DNA of 64,000 nt, from assembly GCA_903951825.1 (NCBI GenBank), contig CAJBDJ010000004.1:1-64000 (forward strand), read 5' to 3'. Both the position numbers and the translations under genes were made by a program. The first letter of the stretch is position 1. Every line of letters starts with the position of its first letter. The stretch is from an uncultured Pseudomonadota bacterium. Its GTDB lineage: Bacteria; Pseudomonadota; Gammaproteobacteria; Burkholderiales; Rhodocyclaceae. Below the pieces are notes generated by a model. It saw only the letters and a program-made list of their open reading frames with translations, had not been told where the DNA came from and ran no database searches. Below are positions 28,534 to 36,204 of the stretch, piece after piece.

Positions 28534-29577
28534 TTACTTCGCACCAGAGAGAATCCACCGCACCAGTGTCTTCGCATCTGCTTCTTTTACATGCTCGTTA
28601 GCGGGCATCGGGATCGATCCCCAAGCACCCTGACCACCTTCCCTGACCTTGCGCGAGAGCCTGTCTTCGGCATCGGTCTGATCCTTGTAGCGCAACTGAA
28701 CTTCGTTGTAGCCCGGGCCGACAATTTTGTTGTTGATTCCATGACAGGCCATGCAGCCGCTGATCGTAGCCAATTCCAGTTCGGCTGAATTTTTTGGCGC
28801 GGCAGCAAGCGACTCACCGGTTTTGACCCCGCGTACCGGGCCGAAATTGCGGTTCTGGTCTTCCAGGTTGCCGTGGGCGTTGCGGGCGTAATCGGGAAGA
28901 ATCGAGCCGATACGCACCTCGGTTTTGCAGTTTTTCATGCACGCCTTGGCCTGGACATCGGGTTTCCCGCCGTTGCCGATCCCGCCTTTGCTGGCCGGCG
29001 CTCCCGGCCACATGCCGTGATTGGTGGTCATGCCATTGCGGTTAGGCATCATTTTCTGAATATCGGCAATGTTTTTGTCCGAGAGAACAAAATCAGACGG
29101 CACGATTTCTGACAGGTTCAGCAGGTAGGCGAGAATTCCATAGATTTCATCCGGCTTTAACGACTTCGGCGCAGTCCACGGCATGGCGCGCTGAATGTAG
29201 TCGAAGATCGTCGAAATCGTCGCCACCTTGGTAAAGGTTGTTCGCTGCGGCAGGTCGCCAGTAGCCAGCGCCCTGACGTGACCGGTTTTGATGTCATCCT
29301 TGGTCGTGCCGCCGACAAGCGGGGTGAACACTTCGTTTGATTCGCCAAAGGTGCCGTGACATGAAGCACACTTCTCTTCGAATATCACTTCACCCTGGCT
29401 GACTGAACCGGATCCCTTGGGCAAGCCTTTGAAGTCGGGGCGAACGTCGATGTCCCAGGCCTTGATTTCGGCAGGCGTTGCTGGGCGGCCGATACCCTTG
29501 AAGTTTTCAAAGGCGACAGCCGACGTCGCCGCGCCGGCGAAAGCCAAAGAGAGAATGAATCTAGAGAACCTGGACAT
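28534..29577 (-). CDS. soxD: SoxD diheme cytochrome c
   Basis: The 347-residue protein has a signal peptide (cleavage near residue 22) and two c-type heme motifs, CASCHG and CMACHG. Two further cysteines in the KACMKNCKTEV segment may form a disulfide. It is the electron-accepting subunit of the SoxCD sulfur dehydrogenase. Its coding sequence begins 17 bases inside the end of soxC, so translation is coupled. The start at MSRFSRF (29577) is chosen from the signal peptide. Confidence 0.94.
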   Translation of the reverse strand: MSRFSRFILSLAFAGAATSAVAFENFKGIGRPATPAEIKAWDIDVRPDFKGLPKGSGSVSQGEVIFEEKCASCHGTFGESNEVFTPLVGGTTKDDIKTGHVRALATGDLPQRTTFTKVATISTIFDYIQRAMPWTAPKSLKPDEIYGILAYLLNLSEIVPSDFVLSDKNIADIQKMMPNRNGMTTNHGMWPGAPASKGGIGNGGKPDVQAKACMKNCKTEVRIGSILPDYARNAHGNLEDQNRNFGPVRGVKTGESLAAAPKNSAELELATISGCMACHGINNKIVGPGYNEVQLRYKDQTDAEDRLSRKVREGGQGAWGSIPMPANEHVKEADAKTLVRWILSGAK

Positions 29578-30907
29578 TGCTAATCTCCCCGCTTTCAACC
29601 ACTTTCCAGGACTGGATGGCATTGTTGTGATAGATCGACTTGCTGCCGCGCACGGCGCGCAATTGGCCGTAGCTTGGCTGAACGTAACCGGTTTCATCAA
29701 TCGCCCGCGATTGCAGGATGGCCGGCTTGCCGTCCCAGACCCAGGCGGCGTTGAAACGTGTCAGTGCCTTGTTTTGAATCGGCCCTTCCAGGCGCGCAGT
29801 CTGCCAGTTGATGCCGCCGTCGACTGAGACATCAACCTGCCTGATTTTCCCGCGCCCCGACCAGGCAATTCCCGAGATGTTGTAATAACCCTTGTCGAGC
29901 AGCGTCTGGCCGCCGGAGGGCGAGGTGATCACCGATTTGGCTTCGTGAATCGAGGTGTATTGCCGATGTTGACCGTCCGGCATCAGGTCGATGTAATGCA
30001 CCGCCTCATCTTTGGTCGCGTAGGGCTTGTCGCCGACCTCGATGCGCCGCAGCCACTTGACCCAGGAAACCCCTTGCACACCCGGAACCACCAGACGCAG
30101 CGGATACCCGTTCTCGGGGCGCAGCATTTCACCGTTTTGACCATAAGCAACAAAAACCTCGCCGGACTCGACCATCTCCATCGGGATGGTGCGCGTCATT
30201 GAAGAGCCGTCAGCGCCTTCGGCGAGAACGTAACGCGCCTTTTTGTAATCGACACCACAGTCGTCCAGCAATAGTTTCAGCGGCACGCCGGTGAACTCCG
30301 AGCAGGAAACCATGCCGTGCGTGTATTGCACCGTCGGCACGGCCACATTGGCCCACTCGACACCGGAATTGGCGCCGCATTCAATGAAGTGAATGCGCGA
30401 CACCGAGGGCATACGCATCAATTCATCAAGGGTGTACACCTTGGGACGCTTGATCAGGGAATCATCGGAACCATTGACCATGAAGCGATGCTTGGACGGA
30501 TCGACATCCACCCAACCCTGATGGTGGCGCTCAAAGTGCAGGCCGGAGGGGGTGATGATGCCGAACAAACCTTGCAGCGGGCAGAACGAAACCGAAGCCC
30601 CGCCAACCCGGGCGAGGCCGGGTGACTCACGGCGCAGCAACTGGCTTTCAAACTGCGAGGGCGTGCCGTAAGGACGCGCTGCGACGGGTTGTCCAAGCGA
30701 TGTCGTCCACGCCGGATTGCTCAGGATATTGGAATCGCCATCCGCCGCCCGTGCCGCAAGCGGCGCCGCCATCGCTGCACTGGCAGCAAGAAAACTCTTG
30801 CGCAGGAAGTCACGACGGCCAGAAGCCACGGCCTTGACCTGCTCGTCAGAAAGAAAATTTTCCGGCGCGGGCCGCAAGCGCCCCGCTTGTTCAAGCAAAT
30901 TGCCCAT
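29561..30907 (-). CDS. soxC: SoxC molybdopterin subunit of sulfur dehydrogenase
   Basis: The 448-residue protein has a twin-arginine signal (RRDFLRKSF at residues 31-39) and the sulfite oxidase-type molybdenum domain, with the cysteine ligand in FIECGANS (Cys177) and a C-terminal dimerisation domain with VDVSVDGGINW. SoxCD oxidises the sulfane sulfur on SoxY by six electrons, so thiosulfate goes fully to sulfate with no sulfur globules. It is the first gene of the leftward sox operon. The long AT-rich region upstream holds the likely promoters. Confidence 0.95.
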   Translation of the reverse strand: MGNLLEQAGRLRPAPENFLSDEQVKAVASGRRDFLRKSFLAASAAMAAPLAARAADGDSNILSNPAWTTSLGQPVAARPYGTPSQFESQLLRRESPGLARVGGASVSFCPLQGLFGIITPSGLHFERHHQGWVDVDPSKHRFMVNGSDDSLIKRPKVYTLDELMRMPSVSRIHFIECGANSGVEWANVAVPTVQYTHGMVSCSEFTGVPLKLLLDDCGVDYKKARYVLAEGADGSSMTRTIPMEMVESGEVFVAYGQNGEMLRPENGYPLRLVVPGVQGVSWVKWLRRIEVGDKPYATKDEAVHYIDLMPDGQHRQYTSIHEAKSVITSPSGGQTLLDKGYYNISGIAWSGRGKIRQVDVSVDGGINWQTARLEGPIQNKALTRFNAAWVWDGKPAILQSRAIDETGYVQPSYGQLRAVRGSKSIYHNNAIQSWKVVESGEISNVQVL

Positions 30908-31272
30908 AGGAAACCCTAATCTATGTTTTTGGAGAGTTGCAGCGACATCGAAAATTTCATTAAATCAAGCTGACCGAAAGCGCCGGATTTGAACAGATTC
31001 GGGCTAAAAAACAAGCTCAGCCAGTGCAATCAATACCAGTAAATTCGAATTAAGTGAAATAAAACAAACAATTGATTCCGAATAAATGCCAAACGCTGAA
31101 AAGCGCCAAAGAATTTTGTTTCATAGCCCAATGCTTTGCAAGCACAATCGTTGCTGCGACGCAGCATGCATTTTTCGCAGAACCGCTATAGTCTTGGGGG
31201 CACTGATGCACTTAAATGATGCTCCCGAAACTATCTGGTAGTGCGTCATACCCAATCAGAGGAGATGAATTA
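30908..31272. promoter_or_regulatory. divergent sox/fcc regulatory region
   Basis: This 365-base gap separates soxC and the cytochrome gene and is more AT-rich than its surroundings. It has two ATTC-GAAT inverted motifs (31043-31050 and 31075-31083) and a 15-bp palindrome (31152-31166). A TATAGT -10-like hexamer lies at 31187-31192 with no clear -35 box. No small ORF stands out. ArsR-type sulfur regulators bind ATTC/GAAT-type repeats in other bacteria, but a regulator gene is not present in the window. Confidence 0.5.
31152..31166. promoter_or_regulatory. 15-bp palindrome in sox/fcc regulatory region
   Basis: TGCTGCG A CGCAGCA is a perfect inverted repeat around a single central base. It could be an operator for the divergent sox and fcc promoters. 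Function is inferred. Confidence 0.4.
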
Positions 31273-31578
31273 ATGAAACTGCGTACCCCCATTCTTGCGT
31301 TATGCCTGATGGCTCTTGCCAGCGTCGCCCAGGCGGCCGATCCCAATCTTGCCCGCAATCTGGCGGCCACCTGCGCCAACTGTCACGGCACCAACGGTAA
31401 CGCGGTCAAAGGCGCCGGCCTCGACAGCCTGTCGGGTTTGGAGAAGGGCAAGATTCTGCAAAAAATCGCTGACTACAAGAGCGGCGACAAGCCGGCATCA
31501 ATCATGCACCAAATTTCCAAGGGCTATACCGATGCCCAGATGGACATGATCGCCGGCTATTTTGCCGCGCAAAAATAA
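31273..31578 (+). CDS. small c-type cytochrome (FccA/SoxE-like)
   Basis: This 101-residue protein has a signal peptide (cleavage near residue 21) and one heme motif CANCH close to the start of the mature protein, with a methionine ligand in SIMHQISKGYTDAQMDM. It precedes the flavoprotein fccB by 11 bases, so it likely is the cytochrome partner of flavocytochrome c sulfide dehydrogenase, which accepts electrons from FAD in the periplasm. It is shorter than diheme FccA proteins. An AGAGGAG site lies before ATG 31273. Confidence 0.87.
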   Translation: MKLRTPILALCLMALASVAQAADPNLARNLAATCANCHGTNGNAVKGAGLDSLSGLEKGKILQKIADYKSGDKPASIMHQISKGYTDAQMDMIAGYFAAQK

Positions 31579-31589
31579 GGGGATAGAAC

Positions 31590-32867
31590 ATGATGTTGAT
31601 GAAAAGACGTGAATTCCTGAAAGTTGGCGCAGCAGCCGGTGCCATGTCCGCTCTCTACGGCTGTGCCGGTGGCGGCAAGGCCGGCGGTCATGTCGTGGTG
31701 GTCGGCGGTGGTTACGGCGGGGCGACCGTTGCGAAATATTTGCGCATGTGGAGTGAAGGCAGTGTTCAGGTAACGCTGATCGAGCGCAACCCGACCTTCA
31801 TTTCCTGCCCGATTTCCAATCTGGTTATCGGTGGCACCAAAACCATGGAAGACATCACCGTCAGCTACGAGGGTCTGAAAAGCAAATGGGGCGTGCGTGT
31901 CGTTCAGGACGAGGTGCTGGCGGTCGATGCCGAAAAGAAGAGCATTTCCCTGAAAGCCGGCGGTGCCATGAGTTACGACCGTCTGGTGCTGTCACCGGGA
32001 ATTGACTTCATGTTTGACCAGATTCCCGGTCTCAATAATGCCGACGCGCAGAACAAGATTTTGCATGCCTGGAAAGCCGGTTCGCAGACGATTGCCTTGC
32101 GCAAACAACTGGAAGCGATGAAAGACGGCGGCACCTACGCCATCGCGATTCCCAAGGCACCGTATCGCTGCCCGCCGGGACCTTACGAGCGCGCCTGCCT
32201 GGTCGCCAACTACTTCAAGCAGGCGAAGCCGAAATCCAAGGTGGTGATTCTCGACGCCAATGAAGATGTGATGTCCAAGAAGGGTCTGTTCATGAAGGCT
32301 TGGGCCGATCTTTACAAGGGGACGCTGGAGTATCGCAATAACAGCGAAGTCAAGGATGTGGACGTGGCGAGCAATACCGCAATTCTCGAATTCGACAAAT
32401 TCAAGGCCGATGTGCTCAACGTCATCCCGCCGCACCGCGCCGGCGCCATCGCCGCCCAGTCAGGTGTCAAATTGATCAACAATCGCTGGGTGGATGTCAA
32501 TTGGCTGTCGATGGAGTCGACCAGCACCCCGGGCGTTCATGTTCTCGGTGATGCGATTTTCCCGGCACCGACCATGCCCAAGTCCGGCCACATGGCCAAT
32601 CAGCATGGCAAACTCGCCGCCGCCGCTATCCTCAATTTGCTTGGCGGTCAGGCACCGAGTGATCAGCCGTTGGTGATGAACACCTGCTACAGCTTTGTTG
32701 ATGCCAAGAATGCCGTACATGTATCGTCGGTACACACCTACGACGCAGCAACCAAAACCATGCAGCCGGTCAAGGGTGCGGGCGGTGTATCTGCTGCACG
32801 CAACGAAATTGAAGGCAAGGTGGCATTGGGCTGGGCCAAGAATATCTGGGCCGACATGTTGACCTGA
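31590..32867 (+). CDS. fccB: flavocytochrome c sulfide dehydrogenase, flavoprotein subunit (FccB/SoxF)
   Basis: The 425-residue protein has a tat-like leader (KRREFLKVGAAAGAMSALYG), a Rossmann FAD motif VVVVGGGYGGATVAKYL, a cysteine in FISCPISNLV near residue 73, and a later CPPGPYERAC cysteine pair matching the redox-active region. The C-terminal part corresponds to the FCSD flavin-binding domain. It oxidises sulfide in the periplasm and passes electrons to the cytochrome encoded just before it. The sox operon is divergent. Some starts a few codons downstream are possible. Confidence 0.93.
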   Translation: MMLMKRREFLKVGAAAGAMSALYGCAGGGKAGGHVVVVGGGYGGATVAKYLRMWSEGSVQVTLIERNPTFISCPISNLVIGGTKTMEDITVSYEGLKSKWGVRVVQDEVLAVDAEKKSISLKAGGAMSYDRLVLSPGIDFMFDQIPGLNNADAQNKILHAWKAGSQTIALRKQLEAMKDGGTYAIAIPKAPYRCPPGPYERACLVANYFKQAKPKSKVVILDANEDVMSKKGLFMKAWADLYKGTLEYRNNSEVKDVDVASNTAILEFDKFKADVLNVIPPHRAGAIAAQSGVKLINNRWVDVNWLSMESTSTPGVHVLGDAIFPAPTMPKSGHMANQHGKLAAAAILNLLGGQAPSDQPLVMNTCYSFVDAKNAVHVSSVHTYDAATKTMQPVKGAGGVSAARNEIEGKVALGWAKNIWADMLT

Positions 32868-32888
32868 GGGGACTGACAGCCAATAACG

Positions 32889-32915
32889 AAAGGCCGCGAT
32901 TTTGCGGCCTTTTTT
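32889..32915 (+). terminator. rho-independent terminator after fccB
   Basis: A 9-bp stem, AAAGGCCGC with GCGGCCTTT, and a 6-base loop is followed by a T run, 21 bases after the fccB stop. It should separate the cytochrome-fccB transcript from the metallo-hydrolase gene. Confidence 0.9.
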
Positions 32916-33000
32916 CGTGTTGACCGATGCCGCTTTGTTCGCCCGTCAAGCACTTGCCGACGACAAACCTTTCACCCCGTCAGACCCACCGGAGCTACTC

Positions 33001-34008
33001 ATGAACCGCCGTAATTTTTTGAAAAGCAGCGCCGCTTTCTCGGCCTTGATTGCCAGCGAGCTGGCGCCCTGGCAAACGCTGGGCGCCTTCGCCAGGGAGG
33101 TTGACGACTTTGTGCGTGGCCCGGCTGTCAAGGATCACCCCTTGCGCCAATTGTCCAGGCATGTGTGGATGATCTACTCGCCCGATGGCTTTCCGACCCC
33201 GGAAAATCAGGGAATGATGTGCAATATGACCTTTGTTGACACGGCCAAAGGGATTGTCGTTGTCGACTCTGGAGGCTCGGTGCAGATAGGTGAGATGGCC
33301 ATCCGGCAGATCAGGAAAAAATTCAAAAAGCCGGTGATTGCCGTCATCAATACGCATTACCACGGCGACCACTGGCTCGGCAACGATGCCTTTGCTGCCG
33401 CCTACAAGGGAGTGCCGATCTATGCCCATCCGGGAACCACGCGGGAAATTCTCGGTATGCAAGGCAATCTGTGGCGCGGCCTGATGGAGCAATGGACCAA
33501 CCAGGCAACCATGGGCACGCGCATCGTTGCCCCCAGCCACGCACTGGAGCACGGCAGTGAGTTGAATTTTGGCGATGTCACACTGCGCATCCACCACTAC
33601 GGGATTGCCCATACGCCTTATGACCTCGCTGTCGAAGTACTCGGCGACAAGCTGACCTGCGTCGGCGATCTGGCGATGGACAGGCGCATTGCCAACATGG
33701 ATGACGGCTCCTACCTCGGCACGCTAAAAGCCTACGATGCCCTTGAAAAGACGGCATCGACCTTCTGGGTGCCCGGCCATGGCGAACCCGGGCCGCAGGT
33801 GCTGAATTGGAACCGGGAACTTTTTGAAGGTATCTATCGCCCATGTGAGCAGGCGGTCAAAGATGGATTCGGGCTGGAAGAAGCCAAGGCACTGGTCATC
33901 AAGGATCCGCGCGTTGCCAGCCGGGCGCGCGACACCAAGGGTTATGAGGCCAATATCGGAAAGTACATCAGCCTCGCCTACCTTGAAGCAGAAGCTGCCG
34001 GTTTTTAA
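33001..34008 (+). CDS. SoxH-like MBL-fold metallo-hydrolase
   Basis: The 335-residue protein has a twin-arginine leader (MNRRNFLKSSAAF) and a metallo-beta-lactamase domain with THYHGDHWLG metal site, a later HYGIAHTPYDLAV and CVGDLAMD, and GHGEPGPQ. This matches SoxH and quinoprotein-associated zinc hydrolases, which are found near sox or pqq genes. The substrate is unknown; a persulfide or thioester hydrolase is possible. ATG 33001 has a GGAG site; the frame upstream is open without homology. The next gene, a cytochrome c, starts 32 bases after the stop. Confidence 0.85.
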   Translation: MNRRNFLKSSAAFSALIASELAPWQTLGAFAREVDDFVRGPAVKDHPLRQLSRHVWMIYSPDGFPTPENQGMMCNMTFVDTAKGIVVVDSGGSVQIGEMAIRQIRKKFKKPVIAVINTHYHGDHWLGNDAFAAAYKGVPIYAHPGTTREILGMQGNLWRGLMEQWTNQATMGTRIVAPSHALEHGSELNFGDVTLRIHHYGIAHTPYDLAVEVLGDKLTCVGDLAMDRRIANMDDGSYLGTLKAYDALEKTASTFWVPGHGEPGPQVLNWNRELFEGIYRPCEQAVKDGFGLEEAKALVIKDPRVASRARDTKGYEANIGKYISLAYLEAEAAGF

Positions 34009-34040
34009 CGTATCGACAACCTCATTGAAACGGAGACACC

Positions 34041-34352
34041 ATGCGCCTGATCGCCCTCACCATCCTGACCCTGCTTTCCGTCGTCGCACGGGCTGAAGCC
34101 CCTTGGGGCACGGTTGATCTGAAAGCCGGCGAGGCTTTGCACAAAAAAGATTGCGTTGCCTGTCACGTCAAGATGTATGGCGGCGACGGCAGCAAAATGT
34201 ATACCCGCGACGGGCGGGCGCTTTCCGACAAGCTGGAGCTGCTGCAACGCGTCGGCGCTTGCAACGCGCAAATGAGCTCAGGCTGGTTTCCTGAAGAAGA
34301 AGCAAATGTTGCTGCCTGGTTGAACAAAAAGTATTACCACTTTGACAAGTGA
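34041..34352 (+). CDS. small c-type cytochrome
   Basis: The 103-residue protein has a signal peptide (cleavage near residue 18-20) and the heme motif CVACH. A methionine ligand candidate sits in CNAQMSSGWF. It is probably a monoheme periplasmic electron carrier. The spacing suggests co-transcription with the SoxH-like gene, so it may be the electron partner of that branch. It is not closely recognisable as SoxE. Confidence 0.82.
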   Translation: MRLIALTILTLLSVVARAEAPWGTVDLKAGEALHKKDCVACHVKMYGGDGSKMYTRDGRALSDKLELLQRVGACNAQMSSGWFPEEEANVAAWLNKKYYHFDK

Positions 34353-34382
34353 GCATCTCTCACGCTCGCTTGCCTGTTTTGG

Positions 34383-35198
34383 CTAAGGCTCAACCATCGC
34401 CGGCTGGCGTGTCAGGCGCACTGCCAGCCAAAAACTGAGGGCAATGATCAGTACCAGTGAAAAGCCAAAAATCAGTTCCTTGCCCTCACTCCAGGCATCC
34501 ACTGCCGGCGACCATAGTTTGGCTGCGCCAAAGGCGGCAACCAACAGACTGACGCCGGAAACGACCAGCCCCATGACGCGCGAGGCAACCAGCGCCACCT
34601 GATCGGCGCGAGCAATCAGGCGGGCGATCCACAAACCGTTGATACCGTCGGTCAACAACATGCCGAGCATGAAGAGCAAGGCAAGCGTCAGTGCGTGCTG
34701 CCAGCCGCCAAACTGGCTGACGGTCAGGGCAAAAAAAGCTGCCTGCGACAGGGTGTCGAAGGAGAGCGCAAACAGGGCGCCAACCAGGGCGATCAGCGCT
34801 GGATGCGAGACGTGGCGGAACTTGCCGAGCAAACGCCCCTTGAGTCCGACCGGCTGAACAAGCTGATCCGGTCTGGCGCGCATGACGGCCGCCAGATTGA
34901 GGCTGCCCAGCGCGACAAGAAAAGCAATCGAGATTAACGAGCCGAGGACGCCAAACCATGCCGGCACCTCCCATTGACCGGCGATAGCCGAAACGCCGAG
35001 CGCTATGGCCATGACCACGGCGCCGTGGCCAAGTGAAAACAGCGTTCCGCAATAGGGTGCCAGCCGGGGGTGTGAGCGCATGTTGTAACGGGTCAGACCA
35101 TCAATCGTCGCCAGATGGTCGGCGTCGAAACCATGCTTCATGCCAAGCACCAGGGTGAGGATCAGGAGCGACAGCCAATCGGAGGGAAGAGGTTCCAT
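34383..35198 (-). CDS. nickel/cobalt permease (NiCoT family)
   Basis: The 271-residue protein has six to eight hydrophobic segments and the NiCoT signatures: the HGFDADH site (His22 and Asp27-His28) in the second segment, LFSLGHGAVV, and LSFDTLSQAAFF. It imports Ni2+ or Co2+ across the inner membrane. The nikR gene lies upstream in the same direction, and a NikR-like operator sits just before the start. The start at 35198 is chosen since a start at 35246 would put the operator inside the coding region. Confidence 0.92.
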   Translation of the reverse strand: MEPLPSDWLSLLILTLVLGMKHGFDADHLATIDGLTRYNMRSHPRLAPYCGTLFSLGHGAVVMAIALGVSAIAGQWEVPAWFGVLGSLISIAFLVALGSLNLAAVMRARPDQLVQPVGLKGRLLGKFRHVSHPALIALVGALFALSFDTLSQAAFFALTVSQFGGWQHALTLALLFMLGMLLTDGINGLWIARLIARADQVALVASRVMGLVVSGVSLLVAAFGAAKLWSPAVDAWSEGKELIFGFSLVLIIALSFWLAVRLTRQPAMVEP

Positions 35199-35204
35199 GG
35201 TGTT

Positions 35205-35233
35205 CGTATGAAATAAGTAATAATTTTCATACG
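35205..35233. promoter_or_regulatory. NikR-type operator
   Basis: The 9-bp inverted repeat CGTATGAAA - 11 bases - TTTCATACG includes GTATGA and TCATAC, separated by 15 bases. E. coli NikR binds GTATGA-N16-TCATAC. It lies 7-35 bases before the nickel permease start and downstream of the nikR gene, so repression by Ni-NikR is likely. The spacer is one base short of the E. coli consensus. Confidence 0.8.
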
Positions 35234-35303
35234 TTCGCCGGCTCAATGCAACAGTTGGTGATTCGCCCGGCTACCGATTCTTGGTTGTCGACGGGAGGGC
35301 GGT

Positions 35304-35768
35304 TTAGCGGGCGGGGCGAAAATGGACATGCTCCGCACCATGCTCGGCGTGCGCATGGTGGCTTTTTTCCTCAAGTGCGATCAGGTTCAGTTTGCCGTGT
35401 CGAACCCCGCTTTCCGCCATCAACAAATCGGCAAAGTGGCGAATTTCGGCGGTGGAACCCTTGAGAATCACCGATTCAAGGCAATGATCGTGGTCAAGGT
35501 GGCTGTGCATCGCCGCCACCGTCAAGTCGTGGTGATCGTGCTGCAGACTGGTCAAGCGCTCGGCCAGAACCCGCTCATGATGATTGAACACATACGATAG
35601 ATTAGCTACGCAATGCCCGGCGGGCGGCGCGCGTGAGTGGTCACTCTCGAGCGCCCCGCGAATCAGATCACGAACCGCCTCCGAACGATTGCTGTAGCCA
35701 CGGGTCGCGATCAACTGGTCAAACTGGCGAGCCAGCGCCGCGTCCAGGGAAATAGTAAAACGATCCAT
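35304..35768 (-). CDS. nikR: nickel-responsive regulator NikR
   Basis: The 154-residue protein has an N-terminal ribbon-helix-helix DNA-binding domain (MDRFTISLDAALARQFDQLI) and a C-terminal ACT-like nickel domain. The high-affinity nickel ligands, His77, His88, His90 and Cys96, are all present in the LQHDHHDL and MHSHLDHDHCLE segments. It represses nickel uptake when nickel is plentiful. ATG 35768 is chosen with a GGAG site; an in-frame start two codons upstream is also open. The C-terminus is His-rich (HHAHAEHGAEHVH), which may add metal binding. Confidence 0.96.
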   Translation of the reverse strand: MDRFTISLDAALARQFDQLIATRGYSNRSEAVRDLIRGALESDHSRAPPAGHCVANLSYVFNHHERVLAERLTSLQHDHHDLTVAAMHSHLDHDHCLESVILKGSTAEIRHFADLLMAESGVRHGKLNLIALEEKSHHAHAEHGAEHVHFRPAR

Positions 35769-35774
35769 TATCAA

Positions 35775-35921
35775 ACTCCGTAGGTCGATATTCTCCGAAC
35801 CGGGGTTCCCCGTTTATGCTCTGCCCGAGGGGGAGACTCACGCTGGCAGTCTGTCGGACTAAAGTGCCGCCAGTGCCATAATACCGATTCTCCAACCGAA
35901 CCGATCCCGCGCAATCACTCC
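35775..35921 (-). other. structured nikR upstream region
   Basis: On the minus strand this region has a CGGGG-AA-CCCCG hairpin and a CTGCCAG segment that can pair either with an upstream CTGGC or a downstream GGGCAG. I recognise no known riboswitch class. The region lies between nikR and a divergent gene, so it also must hold promoters. Confidence 0.3.
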
Positions 35922-36149
35922 ATGAGCATTGAGTCACTTCCCCAATTCACTTTACCGGCTCGCCAGCGCTGGGAGTCCATCCCTTCAGGGATTCGCCAGC
36001 AGTTGCTGGACAACGTCTGGTGCAGGCATTGCCGCGATGCGGTGACGATCAGCAATTTCAGCGGGACGATCAAGGGGGGTGATTTGCTGCTGGCGGGTCA
36101 GTGTGCCGTGTGTCATGGTGACGTGGCGCGCGTGATCGAGAGAGCATAG
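35922..36149 (+). CDS. small zinc-ribbon-like protein
   Basis: This 75-residue protein has two CxxC pairs (WCRHCRD near residue 35, and CAVCHG near residue 62) separated by 26 residues, which suggests a zinc ribbon. The CxxCH in the second pair is not a heme site since no signal peptide is present. I recognise no family. It is divergent from nikR with a 150-base gap, and gabD follows 55 bases later. Confidence 0.65.
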   Translation: MSIESLPQFTLPARQRWESIPSGIRQQLLDNVWCRHCRDAVTISNFSGTIKGGDLLLAGQCAVCHGDVARVIERA

Positions 36150-36204
36150 CGATGTTTATTCCCGACTCGCGTTGTCCGGCGATTTGTTTCAAGGAGAGTC
36201 ATAG

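Noticed and set aside
35775-35921. Known NiCo or cobalamin riboswitch upstream of nikR
   Set aside because: Hairpins exist but the conserved motifs of these classes are not seen, so only an unassigned structured region is reported.
36108-36130. CxxCH in the small zinc-ribbon-like protein read as a heme c site
   Set aside because: There is no signal peptide, and a second CxxC pair makes a zinc ribbon more likely.
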